Source: Pycnopodia helianthoides (Eukaryota; Echinodermata; Asteroidea; Forcipulatida; Asteriidae). From it: 64,000 nt of DNA. A model generated the notes under the pieces. That model had not been told where the DNA came from. It worked only from the letters and a program-made list of their open reading frames with translations, and made no database searches. The translations under genes and the position numbers were made by a program. Positions within the stretch are counted from its first letter, which is position 1, and every line of letters begins with the position of its first letter. The stretch covers positions 19,940,875 through 20,004,874 of the forward strand of contig CM063247.1 in assembly GCA_032158295.1 (NCBI GenBank). Direction: 5' to 3'. Shown here in pieces: positions 13,401 through 25,400 of the stretch.

Positions 13401-16400
13401 AACTTGATACCATCACTCCTAGTCCTAATTGTCCTGAGAAAAATTTGCAAAAAGTAGGTCGGTTGAATAATACGGTACAAGTACATGGTTGGTAACGATT
13501 TGAGTTGTACGATATTGAGTCGAAATGCCTACGTTTTATTATCAACTTGATACCATCACTCCTAATTGTCCTGAGAAATATTTTCCATTTTAGAGAATTT
13601 AAACCGTGGTTCAACAAAATATAGTCCCATTCCTTACTTGACCAGCATTTTGAATGTGTAAAATTTCTCTGTGTTTTTTATGTGTTAATGCTCTATTCCT
13701 AGGCCTTTTTAAACTCCCTTTTATTTAACCTTTTTGTGTGTTTTATCTTGATGTACGTTTTTACTGCTTGTTCAACTGTATTTGTAATTCAGCCCGTTAG
13801 GCTGCTATAAACAGTTTTTAATGAACCAATAATATATATGTGTGTTTTGTTTGTGATCCTAGGGGTACGTATGCTGGACGGGGACGTAACGGACGCAGTA
13901 GAGGCTAGATCCTTGAGCCACAAGCCGCAGCATGTCGACATTTACAGTGCCAGCTGGGGACCAGATGACGACGGCAAGACGGTGGATGGCCCTGGAAAAC
14001 TGGCCAAGAAGGCATTCTGTGAAGGCGTTACAAAGGTATTAAGGTTGAGAGTTGTTGTTTAAAAAAGATCATGCTGGGAAGTCAATATGCATTTTTCTCA
14101 AGCTATAGCCTATATTTGGGTAGTATACATTTATATATAATCAGGGGTTGGTACACAATTGAAAGACACTTTCTCTATAGTGAAAAAACACACATTTCGT
14201 CCAAGCAGTTTGCAAAAAAAAAATTCCCAAAGTGTCAACATCCGACATCTGTTTGTTTAAAAATTCATGCCGGGAAGTCAATGTGCATTTTTCCATAGCC
14301 TATTTGGGTAGTATATATACATAATCAGGGGTTGGTACACAATAGTGAAAAAAAGAACGGACTTAACACACATTTTGTCTCAAGCAGTTTACAAAAAAAA
14401 CAGTACCAAGGTGTCAACATCCGACATCTGTTTTTGCCTTTTTGTTTTTTGGAAAAACAAATCGTACAAGGAAGAAAGTGTGCACAACAGGTGAACCTCA
14501 GTCTTATAAGCCCCCCCCCCCCCCATCACTCCAAAATACCCTCAAATGAAGGGATGAGGGAAAAATCCAGGAGAGGGTAAAAAAGCAACTTAGTTTGGAA
14601 TAAAAAATCTTGTGCAAATAGTATTCGCTGATAGTATTCAGCAGGTAGAATCCGATATTAATGCCTTAAATCCAGGCCCAGGATGTAAGGGATTAGGGGG
14701 TTGTTGGCACTCGTAGTGTGCCCTCCTTGTTCATTCCTGTTTACTGCTCCTTACGTTTTTGTGCAATACGGGATTGTGTTTTTGGGTTGCCTGTCGCCGT
14801 AGGCTGCCGGGCTTTGTCCTCACTGTCAATGAAATATAAAACCCCCCTCTTCAAGAAAAATTTTTTTTTTTTTTTACAGCAGACAAAAGAACAAAACACA
14901 AACAAAAACAGTAACAGAATACAGGGGTGAGAAATTTCAGTCTCTCACCTGAGTTCAGACTTGTTATTGTCCGCTTGGTGAAAATAAATGGCTATTGTTT
15001 TTCGCCAGATATGAAGAATTCATACTCTTTGATCGAACTTCTTTTAGCACTGAGGATAACAGTCCTGAAAGCTCCGTGCAATTGAGCAATCTATAACACC
15101 AGGGTTTACCGAAAGGTGGCAATGTCATCATTTCAACATACCTCCTAGAATTGGGATCCTAGGGACAGCAATGACTCTCACCCCGGAGAGTTAGTCACGA
15201 TGGAAATGACATTTCTAAAAGTTATTTGAGGGCAAAGTTTGTTTTCAAGGACTGCTCTCTTGAAGGTGTTTTAAAGATGCATGGCTTGATTTTCAGTACA
15301 AAAAACATACACATTCGCGTATGCCATGAACAATACACATGGAACATTATACAATTGCTGCCTGCGGTGACATGGTCCATGATGTTTTGTACACCCGAGG
15401 GGGCAAATGGCACCCGAAGCGAAAGCCGAGGGTGCCATTTGCCCCCGAGGGCAAATCACAGTAATATTTTCCTCATCTGAAGGACTCCAATTTCATCGAA
15501 ACGATGATAATCTTGATCCTTTGCTGCACAGAAAGTTGTACGACATGCGCGCGCGCGTGAGAGGAGAGTGGTGCTTGGGTATGTGTTGCCCGCTCATGTG
15601 ATCGTTCTGCGCCAATGAAAATACAGCATTCAAGACAGATGTATAACAAGCACAACTGTTTTTACATGGCTGATGGACGTGAGATATTATCTTCAAGCAA
15701 ACTTTAATCCTCGACTCTGATTGGTCCGTTCATGTACATGCCTGATTCTTGAAGGAGGCAATTGCCTCCATTGCCTCTGGTCACTGCCTTGGTGCCCCTG
15801 ATGGAGTATATTATTGTATGTACAATGTATCCCTATGTACCTACACAGTAGTATTGTTGCCCGTTCATGTACATGCCTGTTTCTTCATTGCTTTGGTGCC
15901 CCTTGCAAGGTTCCAATAAAAGTTTACATTTTCCTCACAAAAGAGCCCTTTGCACAGGAGAAAACGCCTTGGTGCCCTTGCCCTTTCCAAAAAACGAGGC
16001 CAGCATGTACCTACATATAACGTTGGACCCTCCCTTGAAGGTCCCTGGTCCATCCTGCCAGTGTGAGCAGCTGATAATGCCCCCATTTTAATAAAGACAT
16101 TCTGCGGGTAGAAGATATCCGCATTGAAGGGGAATTGCAAAGCCTGTGGTGTCTTTATCAGTCAGTGACAGTAAGCCTGTGCCAAACGTCAAGAGCCTTG
16201 GGTAAATCAGCTTCAACCCCTTGGGGGGGGGGGGGGCGGCTGAGTGTCAACCCATTCAGGGGGGGGGGGATACCTATGAGTAGTTCCAAGAAATGCCATG
16301 GACAGAAACACGTTCCAGATACAACTTAGTAATCCATGCCGTTTTAAAAATAGCGCAATAAACATCTCAAGCAGAAACTTCCGTCGGTTTGATACTAGAG

Positions 16401-19400
16401 ACACTTTAGAGACGCCCTCGCTAATGGATGGTGAGGCATTGATGTTTAGAAGGATTCATTCATTCATATGTTCAATTTCTTGGAAACGTGTCAAAGCTAT
16501 CCTGTTGAAAGTGCAGAACTGTAGTATCCATTTTAGAGATATTTTCTACAGTTTGGTCTGCGGTAGTTACATCAAAACAGGCTCAAACACCAGTGTTTTG
16601 GTGTACTCTTTTCGACTCTGCATTTAAAGCACACGCCCAACATTGGTAGTTTTCAAAGACCTGTACTGTATTCGCTTTTTGTGTGACCCAACATGTGAAT
16701 TAAAAAACCTGTGAAAGTTCAATAGGTCAGTAGAGTCGCAAGAAAGTCAAAACATTGTACGTTTTCACTGTTTTCAAATACCAGGTTTTCGACTCGAGAG
16801 ATCAAAAGTGATTATCTTACTCGTTTCTAAAAAACTATAGTATTTCAGGCAAAGATGCTTAAAGGGAAGTTTTTGACCAGGGCCCAATTTCATAGACTGC
16901 TTAAGCAGGAAATATTGCTCAACAATTTTCTGCTAAGCAGAAATGAGCAGTATACCAGTCACAAATGGTACATGTGACATGGTATTTTGGCTGGTAACCT
17001 TAATTTGGTAGGCATTAATTTTGTTTTGCTTAGCTACTTTTTGTGCTAAGCAGCTAAGCAGCTCTATGAAATTGAGCCCAGCTTTATACATTTTAAGTTA
17101 TGTGCAAATCTGTGAACATTTATACTTTCACGCTTCTTAGTATTGTGCATGTATACCCTGTAAAAGCACATTTACAACATTGGTAAATTTCAAAGACTGG
17201 TATCCACACTTTATGTGACCCAACATAGACATGAAATAACAAACCTGTGAAATGTTAAGCTCAATTGGTCTTCAGAGTCATGAGAAAATAGTGGAAAAAC
17301 CCCATTATATGTTTTCACTGTTTTCAAACATGGGGTTTTGGACACGCGCGATAGAGACTAATTGTTTTACTTATTTCCTTAAAAACTATAGCATTTAAAG
17401 CAAACTATTTCAAGGGAAGTTTACTATGACCATCTTTATACCATGTAAGTTATGTGCAAATCTGTGAACATTTATATTTTCAACCTTATCAATGTTGTAC
17501 ACTCCCTTTAAGAAACTTTATGTTATGACCACAATACATTTTTCTTCATTCCTTATTTTCTTGGGTGTATAGGGTCGTCAGGGACTCGGCTCAATATTCG
17601 TCTGGGCGTCTGGTAATGGTGGCCGCGCCAAAGACAGCTGCAACTGTGACGGTTACACAAACTCCATCTACACCATATCCGTCAGCAGTGTGTCAGAGAG
17701 GGGCCAGATTCCCTGGTACTCCGAACCATGTGCGTCTACATTAGCTACCACATATAGCAGTGGGAGTACCAATGAAAAAGAAGTTGTAAGTGCACTTTTT
17801 TTGTAGAGTCCATTCGCAATTCCAATATTTGAAATTTTCAATCTGTTTTTTCTAGATTTGTTTTGAAAAAAATAATGGCTGTTATTTTCTTTGTATATGA
17901 AGAAGTCATGCTCTTTGATCTACATCTCTAGCGCCAAGCGTACTGTTCCCAGAAGCTCTTTGAAGTGCATGACTCCAGAGGGGTTACTAAAAGGTGGAAA
18001 TGTCATCAATTCAACATACCTCCAGACAGTTAGATCCTAGTTCCAGAACCTTTTGTCGGCAGCGACTCTAACCCCATAATCTATAAACTAACCGGGTTTA
18101 TACCAAAAGGTGGAAATGCCATTATTTCAACAGACCTCAAATCCGTATCCTAGGTCCAGACCTTTTTGTCTCCCCTGTATCTTTGAATTTGGAATGCTGA
18201 AAGGCTGGTTTGCTGTACATTGAAATTTCACCTTTTATGGGTTGTAAGGGAATGGTGCGGGTGGTTCGTATCACATTTGTCTGAATTAGATTCGTCTAAG
18301 CTGCTTCCTTAATGGGGTAGAATTCAATTACGGTTTCCTCTCTGATGTGATTAGAGCTCAGACAGTGTTCAATTAAGCCCTCAATGAGACTGTGGCAGGC
18401 AGCCGGCTGGCGTGTTAATCTGAGTCTTTCAAATCCAGGGTTGATTTGATTGAACTGTGAACCCCCCATGAAACAGATTGAGGTATTAGGCTCCACCGCC
18501 TTTGCATTGGCTGATTATTCACTAAACCTTCAACTTGTTCAAATCCAGCAAAACGTAAAGAAGCTTCCCCTGAATTTGATTGTTTAATACTAATAGTTAT
18601 GCCAGAGTCTTATGTTGCATGTATCTACCAATAACTTACAAGGTACTCAAGGCGCTTGAACAAAGAGAAAAAACAGGTTTTTTTTAAAGTCTTGATGTAT
18701 GTGACTAATTCATGTAGCACCTTATTAGGGTTTAGAAGGTGCTGCGGCGCATTCAGCAGCCACTGCCAGAAACACCGGGGCAAACTTCCTCTCTAAGCGA
18801 TAAGTGAACTGGGTTCTTTTACGTGCAGTACACAGCACACAGGACCTACCTTTACATGTACATCTCATCCGAAGGACGAAGCAATAATGGTTTAAGTGTG
18901 TTGTACAGTATGATACAAATTGGTGCTACTGATAGACAGCTGTTAGGGTGGGCGGGGCTTAAAGGATCGGTCTTTTTAAGAGGATGTTGCAATACAAATC
19001 ACGGTGATCACAACAAAAACTCTTTGAAGTTGTGTTGAGATGGTAGTCTTTGAATTTGGCCCCGAACCCTTTGACGAATATTTCCCATTGTGGTGTATTT
19101 GACACATTGCCGTAAGTTGTTCGATTCCATATCTGCCAGCTGTTCTGTTTTTCCTTGGACATCATGATTTACAGTCGAGGAATAAATTTGATTTAATACG
19201 CAAATCACCAACAAAACCGGCAGTCTGAGTCCGACACCATCTGAAATAGAGAAGGCACTGTAACACCAGAGGTCGGGGTTTAGCTGTTGCAGGTCTAAAT
19301 GAGCTAAATTCTGGACTTTACCAGAGGCATGGGGTGCGTTTTCCTGGCCATTAAACTAATAACTGTTCCGATCATTGCCCAGTGATTAACCGATGGCCAA

Positions 19401-22400
19401 GTCAACCGAAACAGTTAGTGGCTAGGACTGTGAAAAAAGCAGCCCTGGGCAGCTTGATCGTGAACCCTGCCTTGGACAATCCGCTTGAGCGGCTCGAGCC
19501 TCTTACTCTGCTGCATGTTCCTTTATTGCAGATTTTAAAAAATTGGCAAATACGTTTGTCTCAATTAAAGTGACTTTAGATTTGTTTCCAACAGGACACA
19601 TAAAGCGCCGAGTGCATAAACATATGTCAGTGAAGGGTAAGAAATAAGATTTGTTTTGTTTGGTTTTTCAGATAACAACCGACCTGAATCTAGGATGTAC
19701 AGACCGTCATAGCGGAACCTCGGCATCGGCGCCACTTGCTGCAGGGATGTGCGCTCTCGCACTACAAGCGAAGTAAGTCAACTCTAGGACCGTTTCAAAG
19801 ACATGCATCAAATGATGTCGGACTGGTTTGTTGTGGTTTGTCATGACCGAGGAGTTTAGTGGATGATAATGATGTAATACCTGGGCCCAAATTCATAGAG
19901 CTGCTGAAGCACAAAAAAGTAGCTAAGCACAACCAAATTATGTTTACCAGAATAAGGTGACCAGCCAAACTACCATGCCACAATGTACAATTTGTGACTG
20001 GTATCCAGCTCATTTCTGCTCTGTGAAGATGGGCCATGGTTCTAATATAGAGCACATGTTCTAGTGGCTAGATCAAGGGTGGTACTTTACAACATTATTA
20101 TCCTTGTTCATCAGGCATACTTAGACCATTCCTCAAACTTTTTCAACTCTTGAGAAGCATACAGCCTCAATCTGCTGAAATCAGCGCGAAGGGATAATCC
20201 AATTCAATACTGTCTAAGCCCGCTCAGGTTCCCATTTATACACCTGGGTTAAGAGAAGCAATTATGGGTAAGTGCCTTGCTCAAGGACATGTGTCATGGC
20301 CGGGCTCGAAACCACACTCTGTTGACTCGGCCATCAAATCTTGTATTCAAAGCGCAAGACCATTTGGCCACAAACTCTTTTGTTCTCAGCTTGCGGGTTT
20401 GACTCCCAGTCTGGCTGGTGTCCGTGATGGAATAAGTACTGAATTATTCTTTTTCTCTCTTCTGTAGCCCCCATCTGACATGGAGAGATTTGCAACACAT
20501 TATCGTCTTGACGTCTAGATCTGAACATCTGTAGCACAAGACTGGGTCACCAACGGTGCAGGCTACAAAGGTATACTTCAAAAACATGGAAGGATTAGCT
20601 ATGTGATGAGTTAAATTTGTTCGTAAGGGAGCATCTCAAAAGTGGGGCAACGTTCTAGATGCAAAAGAATGTTCTCGTGGGCACACACCCGCCGCATTCC
20701 ATTAAACCGCAAGAACGTTCCACCAGACCGCATCATTGAGCCGAACGAGTGAATGTGCTCATTAGTGTTTTGAACAGTCCAGCGGCCCAACCAAATGCTC
20801 CATGAGGACACCTAGAATACTTATCCTACCCAAATAGGAACGTTCCTACCATTCTGACTTTTGAGACCCTCCCTAAGCTTTGAGATTAAAATAGACCTTA
20901 TGCATTCACGTCATCAAACTGCCATCTTAGAGGTAAACAGATGATGAAACAATGGAAATGCACAGATTTGTACGCACGGCTCACAGCATTGGCCAATGAA
21001 CAGCCTCTTTATTTATAGCCTGCCTGAGTTGGGGTAGAGGGTGTGTCCCCCCCCCCCCAATGTTCCATACTATAACACTATTTTCCTCTTGTATAGAACT
21101 ACCCAAAAAAAAATCCTCAAAAGAATTCCTGAGATTCCAAGCACACAATGAAGACACAATAGGAGGGGGGGGTTCCCTCTGCCCCATATCGAGCACCAAT
21201 GGTATATATTCCCTATAGGCGAGGGCCCCCTACTCAAATAATGTCATGTGCATAAGGGTTATTACATGCAGTAGACCAAGAAATCAATGCCTTTCAAACC
21301 CTGTTGTCAGTAGAATCTTCGTCCTAATTTCCCTGGCCTGGTTGTTTGTTTGTTTTTCTCCCGACAGTGAGCCACTCTTATGGATTTGGTTTAATGGATG
21401 CTGACGGTATGGTGACGATGGCAAAGACCTGGAATAGAGTCCCAGAGCAGCATATATGCTCAGAGAATGCCTTATCTCAACCACGGTAAAAAGTGTCATT
21501 TTATTGTTTTTGTTTTCATGCAATAAACAACAAGGGAAACTGACAGGGGTAAAATTTAAATAATTTTGGGTTGACTGAAGAAAAAGATACTAGAAGCGGG
21601 ATTTGAACAAGCAGTTTAGGTTGAATGGCTTCTGATTGGCACCCCCGAACAAGCATATGGACAAAATAGGGAGACCACCAACATAGGGCTAGATAGCTCA
21701 GTTGGTAGAGTGCCGGCACGTTAATTCGGAGGTTGCTAGTTCAAATCCCGCTCTAGTTCATTTCTCTTTGTTCAACCTATTTTTTTTTTTTTTTTAATCA
21801 TAGAGCTGCTTAAGCACAAAACTAGCTAAGCACAACAAAATTTTACTTACCAAAACAAGGTTACCAGACAAAATACCATTCCACCATTTACTATCCTGTG
21901 ACTGGTATCCTGCTTTGTTTGCTTAGCAGAAATGTGTGAAGCACTCTTTTTGCTACTTAAGCAGCTCTATGAAATTGGGCCCTGATCTTGTCCCACCAGA
22001 TTAAGGAGCTCGCTGTTGAATTCTGGCAAGCATGGACAAGTGATTAACCAACCCTTTAGAGACCATTCATTTCTGTATAATCCTCGCCATACGCCCAGAC
22101 ATTGCTAATCTTGTTGAATTTTTTGCACCGTTATTATCAGGAAAAAATGTCAGGAAGATTATTAAGAAACAGAAATACATGGTTCTGTAGAGTCAATGTT
22201 TACGTGGGAAACATTAGAAAATGTCAACTTCGGTCAGATACCTTTCTTTACCTTTTTTTTTGGAGCAAAAGTAGGTCAAGTTTTGCGCCGTTCGCAGCGG
22301 CTTGTGGGCATTTTGGTACAATACACTTGCGGCCGCTATGGTCTCTATAGGGTAAAGTACGGATTTTGTGGCTTGACGCTTTTCTCTCATCTTGTCGATT

Positions 22401-25400
22401 TCCAAAAGGGCAATTCCAGGAAGTGGTAGCCTAGTGATCACCTTCAACACTTCCGGATGTAGCAACACTCCCCAGTACGTCCAGCATGTGGAGGTGGTAC
22501 ACGCCCGCATCACCCTCACCTTCAACCACCGCGGTAACCTCAACATCAAGCTGACGTCGCCGTCGGGCACCACGGCCTCGCTGCTGCCCTCCCGCCCCCG
22601 GGATTACTCCACGGAGGGCTTCTCCAACTGGGAGTTCATGACCACGCACTCGTGGGGTGAAAACCCGGCGGGGGTGTGGACCCTGGTGATCCAGAACACC
22701 GGCAGCAGCTCAAATCACGGTAAGGCTGGCGTGCAGCTAAGTGCAGCGTCAAGCAGACTTTATGGACGAATAGATTCCATCTCTGAATTAATTCCAAATG
22801 TTAGGAGTGCCACTCTGTGATTGGTCATCAATCTGTGATGTCACATTGTTTACATTTTCTTGCGAACAATATTTCTGGCTTAGCATGCATGGTTATCACA
22901 TTTTTGTTCATACGGTGTACTCTTGTATATTTGTCACCTGTCATGTTGGCATTCAGGAATTATTTTGATTTTCTCTATATTTAGATTTTGAAGTCATCAT
23001 TTAAATATTTAATCACCTTTTTTTTTTGAACAACATTTTACTGTTCATGTAGGAAGATGTGGAATGTGAATGTGAAAAATTGCCGGCTTGCTTGGCTTGC
23101 TTAACCTAGCATTGTTTTGCAAGCAACTGTTATCAATGTGATGTCATAGATGCTTGACCAATCACAAAGCAGTACCCCAAACCCCAGTACCTTTTTTTGT
23201 TTTGGCATTGGAACTTTATTGGCCTACATACTTGTTTCATTCGTGCATGTATTACGGTGACCTTTGACAGTTGTTTGTTTGCCTTGATTGATCACTGCCG
23301 TTTGCTTGTATTGGTCTGACTATTCATAGTTATTGAAGAATGAGGCTGCCACTTTTGCATGAAACTGGACTATGAGTCCTCAGGTGAATTGGGTATGAGT
23401 TGACACTTTGGGCATTTTCCAAACCTCGGCTTCAGGCTCCAGCTGCGGGCTCCATTTGATGTTGAAGCACCGTGCAAAATGCACACTGCATCCAAATGTG
23501 ACGTCGGAGGCGGAGCCTTGAGCCTTAGCCTAGGTTTGGAAAATGCCGCTGGGTTTAGTGCGACCATCCTGAATCCTAGAACCTGCACAAATGTGGTGAC
23601 AATTATGAATGAGTGTACATGCATGCTCTTTATCTGGTGACCCCGAAACTGATGCAGCAAAAAAATCCCCAGCTGAGAACAATCCTGCCCTGTGCACCCC
23701 TTGGGCCCCCAATTTGTTTTCAAAAAACTATTATTATATTGCAAGCACCACCCATGCTGTGAGCTGTTTTCTTGATTAGCCTGTTGCAACTTTGATAAAA
23801 AATCCATCTCCCCCTTTCACCCTGTCTTGATCCCCGAGTTTTAAAAACCCGCCATTTTTGGCTGTATTGTACATTTTTTTTAGCCAATTATCACAAGCTA
23901 CATCCACGCTGTGAATTGATTTCTTGATTGCACTGTCACAGCTTAATACCTAGAAGTGTTTCATGATGTTACAGAAAGCTATCATAACACACTGTAGCCT
24001 CCTTTTTAGCAGATTGTACACCACGCAAGCTTTGAGTGGCATTTTCCTTGCACCATTTCATTTTTACCCCCAAAAATAAGTTCACTGTTTGATCGCAGAT
24101 CATGTGCACCTTCACCCCTGCCTTGGCCCCCATATTTACTTCAAACCATGTCATCATGTCACCATGTCATTCTCATTTGTGTTTTTGACCTTAATTATTA
24201 TTGCCCAGGCTGTAAGTTTTTTTGTTTTCCAAGCTGCAAGTCCAAATTTGTTTTGAGTGTGATTGAAAAGGTCCCATACCATTTTCCATACACCCCATCT
24301 ATCACATTTCCACAATTTTTACACTCAGTTTGCCAAAGCGTTCTTTACTTGATGACCCTTACATCCTGGTGTATCCAAGTACGCAAATCCAACTTGTTTC
24401 CAACTTCCTTGACTCCCGTTGTGGCCTTCTAGTTGTTTCAAATCATTTCATATGTGCGTGTATTTTTATCTCCGGCATTTTGTACTTTCCCCCATGCTGT
24501 TGATTTAAGCATTTTCTTTGTGAGGTTGTAAAGTGCAAAATATACTTTCAAAATATTGGCCGTCGTCGTTTGGCTGCACGGTTTTTCCAAATGCACTCAA
24601 GGCAAGATTTCCCAGAGGGCGTTACAATCCTGTTTTCATTTTGCAGCTCATGTCCAGCATTTCTGAATTTAAATCTAGCTTTGCACAAAAGGAAAGAAAT
24701 AATGGAAATCTTGCGTTGACATGGTATTTTACTTTCCAAAAAATATAGTAAAAAAATACAAGTTTATTATGCATGGGGAGGGGGGAATTTACATTTACAC
24801 TTTACATTTTCAGTTCAAGTCTTCTAAAATTGAAGGATGACTGAGTATATTATATTTTGCACTTAACCTGTTTTTTATTTGACCTATAACCTTATGCATT
24901 GACGTTTTCACAAGGCTATGTTGAAGTTTGAACAATAAACACATGTGAAGATCATCATGAAGATCATCATGAATCACAGAATCTTGCAAACGGAACGAGA
25001 GCACTTTAAGAGCCTTTTGAGAGCGTCTGCATAAGGTATAAAGCATGCCTGCTCCATATATTGCTTGCACATCTATGTAATTTCCTTCTTACCTAGGTAC
25101 TGTCGAAAACTACTTTCTTGTTCTTTACGGGACCGAGTTTGACCCACTGGCCCCCCGCGGTGGTCCCCAATACTGCTCCGACCACCAACACCTGTCAGTA
25201 CATGCCACTCCACTACTAGGGCTGTACGGTACTTGCGTGCACACAGAGTGCGTGCCCAGTCCGTGTGAAACATGCCCCACGGTGACGGACAATCCCTCTT
25301 CCTCTGCTGTGCGCCAAGGCTTGTACAGCCCGGTGGGTTATGTAGTCGGCATTCTGCTATTCCACACCCGCCTGTTGCTTACTTCAGATCTTCTTTGCGC

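Larger units (their letters stand above)
1419..13862 (+). other. 12.4-kb intron
   Basis: A long intron containing most of the dispersed repeats listed separately between 2.5 and 13.8 kb. No additional exon of the convertase is expected here, because the flanking exons are contiguous in the furin family. Short open frames in it (for example 3604-3927, 5607-5918, 7760-8014, 8844-9149) lack any recognisable motif or splice support. The (TA)n tract near 8777-8794 and several poly-G or poly-C runs are simple sequence. Confidence 0.85.
14036..17572 (+). other. 3.5-kb intron
   Basis: Contains the tandem duplication at 14065-14440, the diverged repeat at 14985-15215, part of a 'GGCAAGGCCA' repeat cluster at 15740-16021, two poly-G tracts near 16221 and 16259, and a composite MITE at 16624-17511. 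A CpG-containing stretch at 15400-15560 includes (GC)n 'gcgcgcgcg'. No exon is expected or seen. Confidence 0.8.

Noticed and set aside
25038..25096. CRISPR array or prokaryotic operon features anywhere in the window
   Set aside because: The DNA is clearly eukaryotic (spliced gene, MITEs, SINEs); no regularly spaced short direct repeats with unique spacers were seen.
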